Shown piece by piece: positions 1 through 5,956 of a stretch of DNA of 7,171 bases. The stretch is from Lachnospiraceae bacterium. GTDB taxonomy: Bacteria; Bacillota; Clostridia; Lachnospirales; Lachnospiraceae. Each line of letters begins with the position of its first letter. The first letter of the stretch is position 1. The notes under the pieces were generated by a model. The model saw only the letters and a program-made list of their open reading frames with translations, did not search any database and had not been told where the DNA came from. The stretch is from positions 1 to 7,171 of the forward strand of contig JAFPYK010000128.1 in NCBI GenBank assembly GCA_017412265.1. Reading direction: 5' to 3'. Both the position numbers and the translations under genes were made by a program.

Positions 1-573
1 ACCATCGAGGCCACGTATTTCCACGCGCCGCCTTATACCAGCGAGCGCGCGAAGCAGAAGGTTGTGGACCTCGCGAAGCTGATCGCGAGATATACGGGTC
101 CGATCCGCCTGCACATCGTGAATTTCACGGATGTTCAGCTGAAGATCTATGAGGTCTGCCCGCACGATGAGCTGACGATCATCATGCGGCGCTATATGAT
201 GAGAATCGCAGAGGACCTGGCCAACAAGAACGGCTGCATGGCACTGGTGACCGGTGAGAGCATCGGGCAGGTGGCCAGCCAGACGATCCAGAGCCTGGCC
301 TGCACCAACGAGGTCTGCGACATGCCGGTCTTCCGGCCGCTGATCGCGTTTGACAAGGCTGACATCGTCGCGCTGTCCGAGAAGATCGGGACATTTGAGA
401 CGTCCATCCTTCCGTTCGAGGATTGCTGCACGATCTTCGTGGCGAAGCACCCGGTGACGAAGCCGATCCGCGGCGTCATCCGCGCCTCCGAGGCGAAGCT
501 TCGCGGCGTGATCGAGGAGCTGGTGCAGACCGCCATCGACACCGAAGAGGTCGTCGTCTGCGAGGCGGAATGA
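1..573 (+). CDS. thiI: tRNA 4-thiouridine sulfurtransferase ThiI, C-terminal part (5' end outside window)
   Basis: The frame is open from the first base and ends at TGA 571-573, giving the last 190 residues. ThiI adenylates U8 of tRNA and transfers sulfur to make 4-thiouridine, and in many bacteria it also supplies sulfur for the thiamine thiazole. Family hallmarks are YFHAPPYTSERAKQK at the start, GESIGQVASQT near residue 82 and PVFRPLIAFDK near 110. FEDCCTIFVAKHPVTKP near 140 matches the Gram-positive form. The PP-loop SGG motif and THUMP domain must lie upstream of the window. The protein stops about 50 residues after the CC motif, so the C-terminal rhodanese domain of enterobacterial ThiI is absent, as in Bacillus, where a dedicated cysteine desulfurase supplies the sulfur. 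Such a desulfurase gene may lie just upstream, but it is not visible. A hairpin terminator follows directly. Confidence 0.95.
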   Translation, partial: TIEATYFHAPPYTSERAKQKVVDLAKLIARYTGPIRLHIVNFTDVQLKIYEVCPHDELTIIMRRYMMRIAEDLANKNGCMALVTGESIGQVASQTIQSLACTNEVCDMPVFRPLIAFDKADIVALSEKIGTFETSILPFEDCCTIFVAKHPVTKPIRGVIRASEAKLRGVIEELVQTAIDTEEVVVCEAE

Positions 574-581
574 GCAAAAGA

Positions 582-611
582 AAGAGAGCCCTGAGTGATC
601 AGGACTCTCTT
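582..611. terminator. Bidirectional intrinsic terminator between thiI and the HPr-like gene
   Basis: The arm 582-594 (AAGAGAGCCCTGA) pairs with 599-611 (TCAGGACTCTCTT) around the loop GTGA: 13 positions with a single C/A mismatch. On the plus strand it is followed by GATTGTTTCTT. On the minus strand it is followed by TCTTTTGCTCA. It starts 8 bases after the thiI stop and lies 22 bases beyond the stop of the convergent gene, so it can serve both. The U-tracts are interrupted rather than pure, so efficiency is uncertain. Confidence 0.75.
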
Positions 612-633
612 GATTGTTTCTTGATACAAGGAT

Positions 634-873
634 TCACTGCTTCAGAATAAAGGGCGAGAGGGCCGTCAGGATCTCCGGGGCGGTGGTCTCGTCGCAGTGA
701 ATGTTCAGGTCGATGGGTTTGGACAGATTCAGGCTGAAAATGCCCATGATGGACTTTCCGTCAATAACATAACGGCCGGAGACAAGATCAAAATCGGTAT
801 CAAATCTGGTGACTTCGTTGACGAAGGACTTCACCCGATCGATGGAATTCAAGGATATCTTCACAGTTTTCAT
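634..873 (-). CDS. HPr-like protein lacking the phosphocarrier histidine
   Basis: This is a 79-residue protein on the minus strand. I chose the ATG at 873-871 because GGGAGG sits 6 bases upstream of it; an upstream in-frame ATG at 900 would add nine residues with no such site. The fold signature is HPr of the PTS: an N-terminal strand, then residues 40-48 KSIMGIFSL, matching the KSIMGVMSL segment around regulatory Ser46 of Bacillus HPr (here Ser41). The segment that should read GIHARPA reads SIDRVKS (residues 10-16), so the active-site His is replaced by Asp12 and the following Arg is displaced. The family call is firm, but transfer of phosphate from PEP via enzyme I looks impossible. A regulatory or partner-binding role is an inference. 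The gene stands alone, convergent to thiI and divergent from mtaB, with its own promoter. Confidence 0.8.
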   Translation of the reverse strand: MKTVKISLNSIDRVKSFVNEVTRFDTDFDLVSGRYVIDGKSIMGIFSLNLSKPIDLNIHCDETTAPEILTALSPFILKQ

Positions 874-902
874 GGAAAGCCTCCCGGATCTTTGATGCAT
901 TT

Positions 903-931
903 ATACTAGCGTCCCTTTGGGAAAAAGTCAA
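903..931 (-). promoter_or_regulatory. Sigma-A-type promoter of the HPr-like gene
   Basis: Read on the minus strand, TTGACT (931-926) is separated by exactly 17 bases from TAGTAT (908-903), about 30 bases before the ATG at 873. The -35 matches the consensus at five of six positions and the -10 at four of six. The spacer contains the small inverted repeat TCCC-AAA-GGGA (922-912), a possible operator. Confidence 0.6.
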
Positions 932-969
932 GGATTGGTTGAGATTTCCGACAGGATTAACAGGGAAAA

Positions 970-2292
970 ATGGCGAAAACATGTGCTTTTCTGACCTTGG
1001 GCTGCAAGGTCAATTCTTATGAGACAGACGCGATGCAGAAACTCTTCCGGGACGCGGGCTATGAGATCCGCGATTTTGAGGAGGAGGCGGACATCTACGT
1101 CGTGAATACCTGTACGGTGACGCAGATCGCGGACCGCAAGTCGCGGCAGATGCTCCACCGGGCGCGCAAGAAGCATCCGGGGGCGCTGGTCATCGCCGCG
1201 GGCTGCTACGTCAATGCGGCGGCGGACCGGCTGCTGGCGGACGGGGCTGTGGACCTGGTGATCGGCAATCACGAGAAGAACCAGATCGTCGCGCTGGCGG
1301 AGCAGAGTATGGCAGATCCTTCGGAGAACCGGTTTGCGGCGGACGTCCTGAAGGAGAAGGAGTATGAGCCGCTCCTGATTGAGGACGCCGGCGAGAGGAC
1401 CAGGGCCTATATCAAGATCCAGGACGGCTGCACCCAGTTCTGCACCTATTGCATCATCCCATACACGAGAGGAAGGATCCGGAGCCGCCGGGCGAAGGAT
1501 GTCGTGGCGGAGGTGACAGAGCTTGCGGGTAAGGGTTACCGCGAGATCGTCCTTACCGGGATTCATCTGACTTCTTACGGCAGAGACCTCGGTGAAGAGG
1601 AGGCGCTCCTGCGACTGATTCTGTCTCTGTGCCGGATCGACGGGGTGGAACGCATCCGGCTGGGCTCTCTGGAGCCCGGCATCATTACGGAACATTTTGT
1701 GGAAGAACTCGCGAAGGAAGAGAAGTTCTGCCCTCATTTCCATCTGTCCCTGCAGAGCGGGTGTGCGGCGACGCTTGTGCGCATGAACCGTCATTACACG
1801 CCGGAGGAATACCTGGAGAGATGTGAGCTGATCCGCAGGGCCTGGGAGAATCCGGCCATCACGACGGACGTGATCGTGGGATTCCCGGGAGAGACCGAGG
1901 AGGAGTTTCAGGAGAGCCGCGCATTTCTCAAGAAGGCTGCATTTTCACAGATGCATATCTTCAAATATTCCCGCAGAGAGGGGACGAAGGCGGCTGTGAT
2001 GCCTGACCAGGTGCCCGAGACGGTGAAGAATGAGAGAAGCGCCGATCTGCTGAAGCTGGAAGAGGAGCTGCGCTTCGCCTATGTGGAGCAGATGATCGGC
2101 ACCGTGCAGAAGGTCCTGCCGGAGGAGCATGCGGTATGCGAAGGCAAGCCCTGCCTGACCGGGCATAATGAGCGCTATGTGAAGATCGCGGTTCCGGAAA
2201 AGGAAGCGGAAGAGGGCGTATTTACCTGGGTGCGCGTCACCGGACGCCTCGCAGACGGCACGCTTTCCGGCGAAATTGTGAAGCAGATATGA
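970..2292 (+). CDS. mtaB: tRNA t6A37 C2-methylthiotransferase MtaB
   Basis: A 440-residue radical-SAM enzyme that converts N6-threonylcarbamoyladenosine at position 37 of ANN-decoding tRNAs to its 2-methylthio form. The N-terminal UPF0004 domain has the three expected cluster cysteines: Cys12 (TLGCKVN), Cys48 (NTCTVT) and Cys79 (GCYVN). The radical-SAM cluster motif CTQFCTYC gives Cys154, Cys158 and Cys161, followed by IIPYTRGR. Further motifs are LTGIHLTSYG (near 198), SLQSGC (near 260) and DVIVGFPGET (near 299). A TRAM-like RNA-binding domain forms the last 65 or so residues. The TLGCKVN start and the IIPYTRGR context point to MtaB rather than MiaB or RimO. The length is usual for the family. 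The ATG at 970 has only a weak AGGG site 4 bases upstream, and no convincing promoter of its own is visible. Confidence 0.95.
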   Translation: MAKTCAFLTLGCKVNSYETDAMQKLFRDAGYEIRDFEEEADIYVVNTCTVTQIADRKSRQMLHRARKKHPGALVIAAGCYVNAAADRLLADGAVDLVIGNHEKNQIVALAEQSMADPSENRFAADVLKEKEYEPLLIEDAGERTRAYIKIQDGCTQFCTYCIIPYTRGRIRSRRAKDVVAEVTELAGKGYREIVLTGIHLTSYGRDLGEEEALLRLILSLCRIDGVERIRLGSLEPGIITEHFVEELAKEEKFCPHFHLSLQSGCAATLVRMNRHYTPEEYLERCELIRRAWENPAITTDVIVGFPGETEEEFQESRAFLKKAAFSQMHIFKYSRREGTKAAVMPDQVPETVKNERSADLLKLEEELRFAYVEQMIGTVQKVLPEEHAVCEGKPCLTGHNERYVKIAVPEKEAEEGVFTWVRVTGRLADGTLSGEIVKQI

Positions 2293-2294
2293 TG

Positions 2295-2315
2295 AAATCG
2301 TTAAGATTACGGTTT
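2295..2315 (+). terminator. Possible weak hairpin after mtaB
   Basis: AAATCGT (2295-2301) can pair with ACGGTTT (2309-2315), with one G-U pair and a 7-base loop, immediately after the mtaB stop. It is followed by one more T and then GGGG, so there is no proper U-tract. It may be a 3'-end stem, or nothing. Confidence 0.25.
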
Positions 2316-2340
2316 TGGGGATTCTGACAGAGAGTTCAAC

Positions 2341-2369
2341 TTGATCTTTTGATAATAATAAGATAATAT
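2341..2369 (+). promoter_or_regulatory. Sigma-A-type promoter for the ireB-ruvX gene train
   Basis: TTGATC (2341-2346) and TAATAT (2364-2369) are separated by exactly 17 bases. They lie in the most A+T-rich stretch of the window, with repeated GATAATA motifs. Each hexamer matches the consensus at four of six positions. The predicted start leaves a leader of roughly 50 bases before the ireB ATG at 2429. This is the only good plus-strand promoter I see, so it probably drives at least ireB-ruvX-DUF1292 and perhaps the whole train. The other 2293-2428 intergenic sequence shows no gene or riboswitch that I recognise. Confidence 0.6.
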
Positions 2370-2428
2370 AGTACTTGGATTATTATGCAACACATGATGT
2401 TGATCACGATAAGGAAGGGAATGCGGCA

Positions 2429-2689
2429 ATGAACGATTTAGGCAATACACAGTACTTCAGTGTGGTGTCTGAGAAAACTCTGAGTGCGAAGGACATCATC
2501 GCACTGGTGTATGAGGCTCTGAAGGAGAAGGGATATAACCCGGTTAACCAGATGGTCGGTTATATCATGAGCGGAGATCCTACGTACATTACCAGCCACA
2601 ATAACGCGAGAAGCCTGATTATGAAGGCCGAGCGCGACGAGATCCTGGAAGTGCTGCTGCAGGATTATATCCGCAACAATCTCGCATGA
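2429..2689 (+). CDS. ireB: IreB family regulatory phosphoprotein (UPF0297)
   Basis: 86 residues, essentially the family length. The core NTQYFSV, then ALVYEALKEKGYNPVNQMVGYIMSGDP, then NNARSLI and ERDEILEVLL, is diagnostic of UPF0297/YrzL. In Enterococcus faecalis the homologue IreB is phosphorylated on N-terminal threonines by the PASTA kinase IreK and restrains cephalosporin resistance, so it acts in cytoplasmic control of cell-wall physiology. Thr7 here lies in the corresponding N-terminal segment. I chose ATG 2429 because the conserved sequence begins there and GGAAGGG lies 9 bases upstream; the frame can be extended to a TTG at 2375, but that adds 18 residues atypical of the family and overlaps the promoter-leader. 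Its stop overlaps the ruvX start (ATGA, 2686-2689), which indicates translational coupling. Confidence 0.93.
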   Translation: MNDLGNTQYFSVVSEKTLSAKDIIALVYEALKEKGYNPVNQMVGYIMSGDPTYITSHNNARSLIMKAERDEILEVLLQDYIRNNLA

Positions 2690-3138
2690 GAATCATGGGG
2701 CTGGATTTCGGGTCCAGGACCGTCGGGGTGGCTGTCAGCGACCCCTTGCTTCTGACTGCACAGGGCGTGGAAGTGATCACCCGCAAGGAGGAGAACAAGC
2801 TGCGCCGGACGCTTGCGCGGATCGAGGAGCTTGCGAAGGCCTATGAGGTCTCCGAGATTGTCATCGGATATCCGAAGCATATGAATAACGATGTCGGGGA
2901 GCGCGCGAAGCTTTCCGAGGAGTTTGCGGCGATGGTCGAACGAAGGACATCTCTGCCTACCGTGCTCTGGGATGAGCGGCTTACCACGGTCAGTGCGCAC
3001 CGAAGCCTGATCGAGGGCGGCATGCGAAGGGAGAAGCGGGCGGAGATCGTAGATGAAGTCGCCGCGGTCTTTATTTTACAGAATTATCTGGATTACCTGT
3101 CTCATCGCAAGGAGAGGGAGGATGAAGGAAATTCCTGA
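2686..3138 (+). CDS. ruvX: Putative pre-16S rRNA nuclease / Holliday junction resolvase-like RuvX (YqgF)
   Basis: A 150-residue RNase H-fold nuclease. The expected acidic catalytic residues are visible: Asp7 in MRIMGLDFGSRTVGVAVSD, Glu97 in LWDERLTT and Asp123 in IVDEVAAVFIL. The IVIGYPKHMNN segment (58-68) is also typical. In E. coli, YqgF processes the 5' end of 16S rRNA, and some homologues cut Holliday junctions in vitro, so both names are in use. The start overlaps the ireB stop by 4 bases. The polar, charged tail (last 15 residues, HRKEREDEGNS) looks dispensable. The length is normal for the family. Confidence 0.93.
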   Translation: MRIMGLDFGSRTVGVAVSDPLLLTAQGVEVITRKEENKLRRTLARIEELAKAYEVSEIVIGYPKHMNNDVGERAKLSEEFAAMVERRTSLPTVLWDERLTTVSAHRSLIEGGMRREKRAEIVDEVAAVFILQNYLDYLSHRKEREDEGNS

Positions 3139-3153
3139 AAGGAGGAATGTCCT

Positions 3154-3432
3154 ATGAGCAACGAAGCAACGTATATTACATTTGAGACTGATGACGGTGA
3201 AGAGGTCAGGTTCGAGGTCGTAGAGACGACGACGATTGCCGGCAGAGAATATCTGATGATCACGGAACCTGATGAGGAAGACGAGGTACCGAGCATGGCG
3301 TATATCATGCGCAAGATCTCCGATGAAGGGGAGGATGCCTTCTATGAAATCGTAGACGACGAGACAGAGCTTGACAGTGTTTATAAAGTATTTGAACAGC
3401 TGCTTGAAGATGAGATAGATTTTATAGATTAA
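3154..3432 (+). CDS. DUF1292 (UPF0473, YrzB-like) acidic protein of unknown function
   Basis: A 92-residue, strongly acidic protein with the DUF1292 pattern: YITFETDDGEEVRFEVVET, then REYLMITEPDEEDE and a central AYIMR, then YEIVDDETELDSVYKVFEQL near the end. The start is ATG 3154 with an excellent AAAGGAGG site 8 bases upstream, 15 bases after ruvX. Its function is not established. It sits next to ireB and ruvX in Bacillus and many Clostridia, so it belongs to the same conserved cluster. No membrane segment or signal peptide is visible. Confidence 0.9.
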   Translation: MSNEATYITFETDDGEEVRFEVVETTTIAGREYLMITEPDEEDEVPSMAYIMRKISDEGEDAFYEIVDDETELDSVYKVFEQLLEDEIDFID

Positions 3433-3464
3433 GAAGTACCAGATAAGATAGGCGAGGTGTTACT

Positions 3465-5126
3465 TTGAACCAATTACAGCCGTCAGTCAAGATTATACCC
3501 CTTGGCGGACTGGAACAGATCGGAATGAATATCACAGCTTTTGAATGTGACGGTTCCATCATCGTTGTGGACTGCGGTCTCGCATTCCCGTCGGACGAGA
3601 TGCTGGGAATCGATTCGGTCATTCCGGATGTCACCTATTTGAAAGAGAATCTGGACCGCATTGAAGCGTTTGTGATTACTCACGGGCACGAGGATCATAT
3701 CGGCGCCCTGCCATATATATTGAAGGATGTGAATGTCCCGATCTATGCGACCCGGCTTACGATGGCCATCATCGACCACAAGCTGGAGGAGTCGAACCTT
3801 CTGGACGTCACAGAGCGTTATATCGTCAATTACGGTGACGTGGTGGAGCTCGGATGTTTTGACGTCGAGTTCATCCGCACCAACCACAGTATCGCGGATG
3901 CCGCGGCCCTGGCGATCTATACGCCGGCAGGCATCATCGTGCATACCGGAGACTTTAAAATCGACTATACGCCGGTTTACGGCGACGCGATCAACCTGCA
4001 GCGCTTCGGCGAGCTGGGTCAGATGGGCGTGCTTGCTCTCCTTTCCGACAGCACCAACGCCATGCGCCAGGGCAACACGATGTCGGAGAGAACGGTCGGC
4101 AAGTCCTTCGACAAGATTTTCAAAGAGAATGCAACCAGCCGCATCATCGTGGCCACCTTCGCCTCGAACGTGGACCGCGTGCAGCAGATTATCAATACGG
4201 CGGAGAAATACGGGCGCAAGGTCTGTGTGGACGGCCGAAGCATGGTGACGATCATCAACCTGGCTCTGGAACTGGGCTACATGCACATGGAAGAGGGGAC
4301 GCTGATCGACATCGATGAAGTAAAGAATTACCCGGATGAGAAGATTGTTCTGATCTGTACCGGAAGCCAGGGAGAGGAGATGGCCGCGCTGTCGAGGATG
4401 GCTGCATCCATTCACCGCAAGATCTCCATCCAGCCCGGCGATACGGTGATCTTTTCTTCGAATCCGATTCCCGGCAACGAGAAGCCGGTTTCCCGTGTCA
4501 TCAACGAGCTGTCGATGAAGGGAGCCAACGTGATCTTCCAGGATACGCACGTCTCCGGACATGCCAGCTCGGAGGATCTGAAGCTGATCTATGCGCTGAC
4601 CAATCCCAGATACGCGGTCCCGATGCACGGCGAATACCGTCACCGCATGGCTAACGCGGAGATCGCGGAGGACTTAGGCGTCGCGAAGAATGATATCTTC
4701 ATCCTGACCTCCGGCGACGTGCTGGAGCTGAATGAAGAGTTCGGCGAGGTTGTCGACCATGTCACCGCCGGCGGCATCCTGGTCGACGGACTCGGTGTCG
4801 GAGACGTCGGCAACATCGTCCTGCGCGACCGGCAGATGCTGGCAGAGAACGGACTGATCGTGATCGTCATGACGCTCGAGCGCTTCAGCAACCAGGTTCT
4901 TGCAGGACCGGATATCATCTCCCGCGGCTTCGTGTATGTGCGCGAGTCGGAGGAGCTGATGGAAGAGGCAGCCGACGTTGTGAGCAACGCGCTGTATAAC
5001 TGTCTGGACAACGGTGTGTCAGACTGGACGAAGATCAAGACGGAGATCAAGGATTCGCTGAGCAACTTCCTCTGGAAGAAGATGAAGCGCAATCCGGTGA
5101 TCCTGCCGATCATTATGGAGGTATAA
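3465..5126 (+). CDS. rnj: Ribonuclease J (metallo-beta-lactamase / beta-CASP RNase)
   Basis: 553 residues, almost the same length as Bacillus RNase J1. RNase J is a cytoplasmic 5'-3' exo- and endoribonuclease for mRNA decay and rRNA maturation. The zinc motif HGHEDH is at 73-78. Other metal ligands are His141 (TNHSIADA), Asp162 (HTGDFKID) and His388 (MHGEYRHR). The beta-CASP region includes TFASNVDR (231-238) and SGHAS (His366). A C-terminal domain of about 100 residues follows (VVDHVTAGGILVDGLGVGDV onward). The first conserved block (VKIIPLGGLEQIGMN) starts at residue 8, so TTG 3465 is the natural start; GAGGTG lies 5 bases upstream. One RNase J is visible, and whether a second paralogue exists elsewhere cannot be told. 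The stop is 3 bases before the next gene, whose ribosome binding site lies inside this one's last codons. Confidence 0.96.
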   Translation: MNQLQPSVKIIPLGGLEQIGMNITAFECDGSIIVVDCGLAFPSDEMLGIDSVIPDVTYLKENLDRIEAFVITHGHEDHIGALPYILKDVNVPIYATRLTMAIIDHKLEESNLLDVTERYIVNYGDVVELGCFDVEFIRTNHSIADAAALAIYTPAGIIVHTGDFKIDYTPVYGDAINLQRFGELGQMGVLALLSDSTNAMRQGNTMSERTVGKSFDKIFKENATSRIIVATFASNVDRVQQIINTAEKYGRKVCVDGRSMVTIINLALELGYMHMEEGTLIDIDEVKNYPDEKIVLICTGSQGEEMAALSRMAASIHRKISIQPGDTVIFSSNPIPGNEKPVSRVINELSMKGANVIFQDTHVSGHASSEDLKLIYALTNPRYAVPMHGEYRHRMANAEIAEDLGVAKNDIFILTSGDVLELNEEFGEVVDHVTAGGILVDGLGVGDVGNIVLRDRQMLAENGLIVIVMTLERFSNQVLAGPDIISRGFVYVRESEELMEEAADVVSNALYNCLDNGVSDWTKIKTEIKDSLSNFLWKKMKRNPVILPIIMEV

Positions 5127-5129
5127 GCG

Positions 5130-5492
5130 GTGTTGGATTTAAAAGCCGCACATTCCGGCAGCAAAGAGATCGAACAGCAGATGGACGAGCTTGTTGCGGC
5201 TGTGCATACCTCCGATCTGTATCAGGAACTGCAGGGAGCGACGGAAGAGCTTCGCAGATACCCGGAGCTGTACAAGAAGGTGAACGAATACCGCACGCGC
5301 CGGTTTTATAACCAGATAGCCGGGCAGGAGATGTGGGACGGTTCCCTCTCGGACCTTCGGAGAGAGTGCATGGCAGAGATGCCAGCCAGGCGTTTCCTGG
5401 ATGCCGAACTGGATTACTGCCGGCTTCTGCGGCGGATCGGGCGGCAGTTCTACGAAGGAACGCAGATTGATTTGGAGTTTTTGGAGGATTAA
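5130..5492 (+). CDS. YlbF/YmcA (Com_YlbF) family protein
   Basis: A 120-residue, all-helical-looking protein with no membrane segment. The pattern of two helices (IEQQMDELVAAVHTSDLYQELQGA, then LRRYPELYKKVNEYRTRRF) followed by a helical tail (ARRFLDAELDYCRLLRRIGRQF) matches the Com_YlbF family. In B. subtilis, YlbF, YmcA and YaaT form an Fe-S-binding complex that affects RNase Y-dependent mRNA maturation, competence and sporulation. Here the gene is coupled to RNase J instead. GTG 5130 is chosen because GGAGG (5118-5122) lies 7 bases upstream. I see only one cysteine in the likely core (DYCRLL), so Fe-S binding is doubtful. Family assignment is good. Which paralogue it is, and its exact role, are open. 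Confidence 0.8.
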   Translation: MLDLKAAHSGSKEIEQQMDELVAAVHTSDLYQELQGATEELRRYPELYKKVNEYRTRRFYNQIAGQEMWDGSLSDLRRECMAEMPARRFLDAELDYCRLLRRIGRQFYEGTQIDLEFLED

Positions 5493-5495
5493 ATC

Positions 5496-5900
5496 ATGGC
5501 ACGGAGCAAGGCGGGAACGATCGCGGCGAAGGTTGCGCTTGTGATGACGAAGGGCGCGCTTCATCTGCTTGCGACCATTCTGTTCTATATTCTGGTGATC
5601 GCTGCTTTATACCAGCTGGCCAATGTGACATATAAATATGCCTATCAGGTGACCGGCGATGTGACCGCGGAGGCAAAACCGGGACATGAGGAAGAGATCA
5701 CGATTGAGCCGAAGGAAGCCACGATGGATCTTGCGAAGGAGCTGTACGATAAGGGACTGATCGTCAACCGCTATACCTTCTATATCCGGGCGAAGCTAAA
5801 CCGCAAGACGCCGATCCTGCCGGGAACCTACGTGATCTCGTCGACGATGAATTATGATGAGATCCTGAAGGTTTTGTCCGGCAAATCACTGGATGAATGA
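5496..5900 (+). CDS. Short MltG/YceG-like membrane protein without the catalytic domain
   Basis: 134 residues, starting at ATG 5496 with GGAGG 8 bases upstream, inside the end of the previous gene. A basic N-terminus (RSK, K12, K19) precedes one membrane segment at about 20-42 (ALHLLATILFYILVIAALYQLAN), suggesting a cytoplasmic N-terminus and an outside C-terminus. Residues 65-130 match the LysM-like domain that precedes the catalytic domain in MltG: EEITIEPKEATMDLAKELYDKG, then NRYTFYIRAKL, then LPGTYVISSTMNYDEILKVLSG. Full MltG is some 330-380 residues and cuts nascent glycan strands with a catalytic Glu; that part is absent. The next gene follows at once, with no leftover catalytic sequence, so this is a short gene rather than a fresh frameshift. 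Its position is that of mltG (yrrL) in Bacillus. A regulatory or glycan-binding role is an inference. Confidence 0.78.
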   Translation: MARSKAGTIAAKVALVMTKGALHLLATILFYILVIAALYQLANVTYKYAYQVTGDVTAEAKPGHEEEITIEPKEATMDLAKELYDKGLIVNRYTFYIRAKLNRKTPILPGTYVISSTMNYDEILKVLSGKSLDE

Positions 5901-5903
5901 ATG

Positions 5904-5931
5904 AGGCCGCGCACAGTGCTGTGCGCGGCTT
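5904..5931 (+). terminator. Strong G+C-rich hairpin between the MltG-like gene and trmR
   Basis: GCCGCGCACA (5906-5915) pairs perfectly with TGTGCGCGGC (5920-5929) around GTGC. A4-U and G-U pairs at 5904-5905 with 5930-5931 extend it to 12 pairs. Only TTATT follows, so it looks like a weak or attenuating terminator, or a stabilising 3' stem of the upstream message. It begins 4 bases after the upstream stop codon and ends 25 bases before the preferred trmR start. Confidence 0.6.
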
Positions 5932-5956
5932 ATTGAATACCTGGGAGCGTAGCGAG

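Noticed and set aside
697..909. Plus-strand open frame opposite the HPr-like gene
   Set aside because: The minus strand encodes a recognisable HPr fold with promoter and ribosome binding site; the plus frame has neither.
917..945. Possible plus-strand promoter for mtaB (TTGGGA, 17 bases, TGAGAT)
   Set aside because: The -10 matches the consensus at only three positions; no better candidate was found, so the mtaB promoter is left uncalled.
928..1794. Open frame of 288 codons on the minus strand inside mtaB
   Set aside because: It is antisense to the conserved radical-SAM gene, has no family resemblance, and shows the same Arg-rich shadow composition.
2375..2428. N-terminal extension of IreB from a TTG codon
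   Set aside because: It starts only 6 bases after the predicted -10 element, lacks a binding site, and adds residues not typical of the family, which begins near the ATG at 2429.
2293..2428. Riboswitch or small RNA in the mtaB-ireB gap
   Set aside because: Apart from the promoter and one weak stem, no conserved riboswitch elements or stable multi-helix structure could be recognised by eye.
3392..3421. Possible internal promoter for ribonuclease J (TTGAAC, 18 bases, TAGATT) at the end of the DUF1292 gene
   Set aside because: Both hexamers are imperfect, the spacing is not optimal, and similar matches are expected by chance in this A+T-richer coding end.
3483..4643. Long open frame of 386 codons on the minus strand inside ribonuclease J
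   Set aside because: It lies wholly antisense to a well-conserved gene, its translation shows no recognisable domain, and it is rich in Arg, His and Asp, as expected from reading G+C-rich codons backwards.
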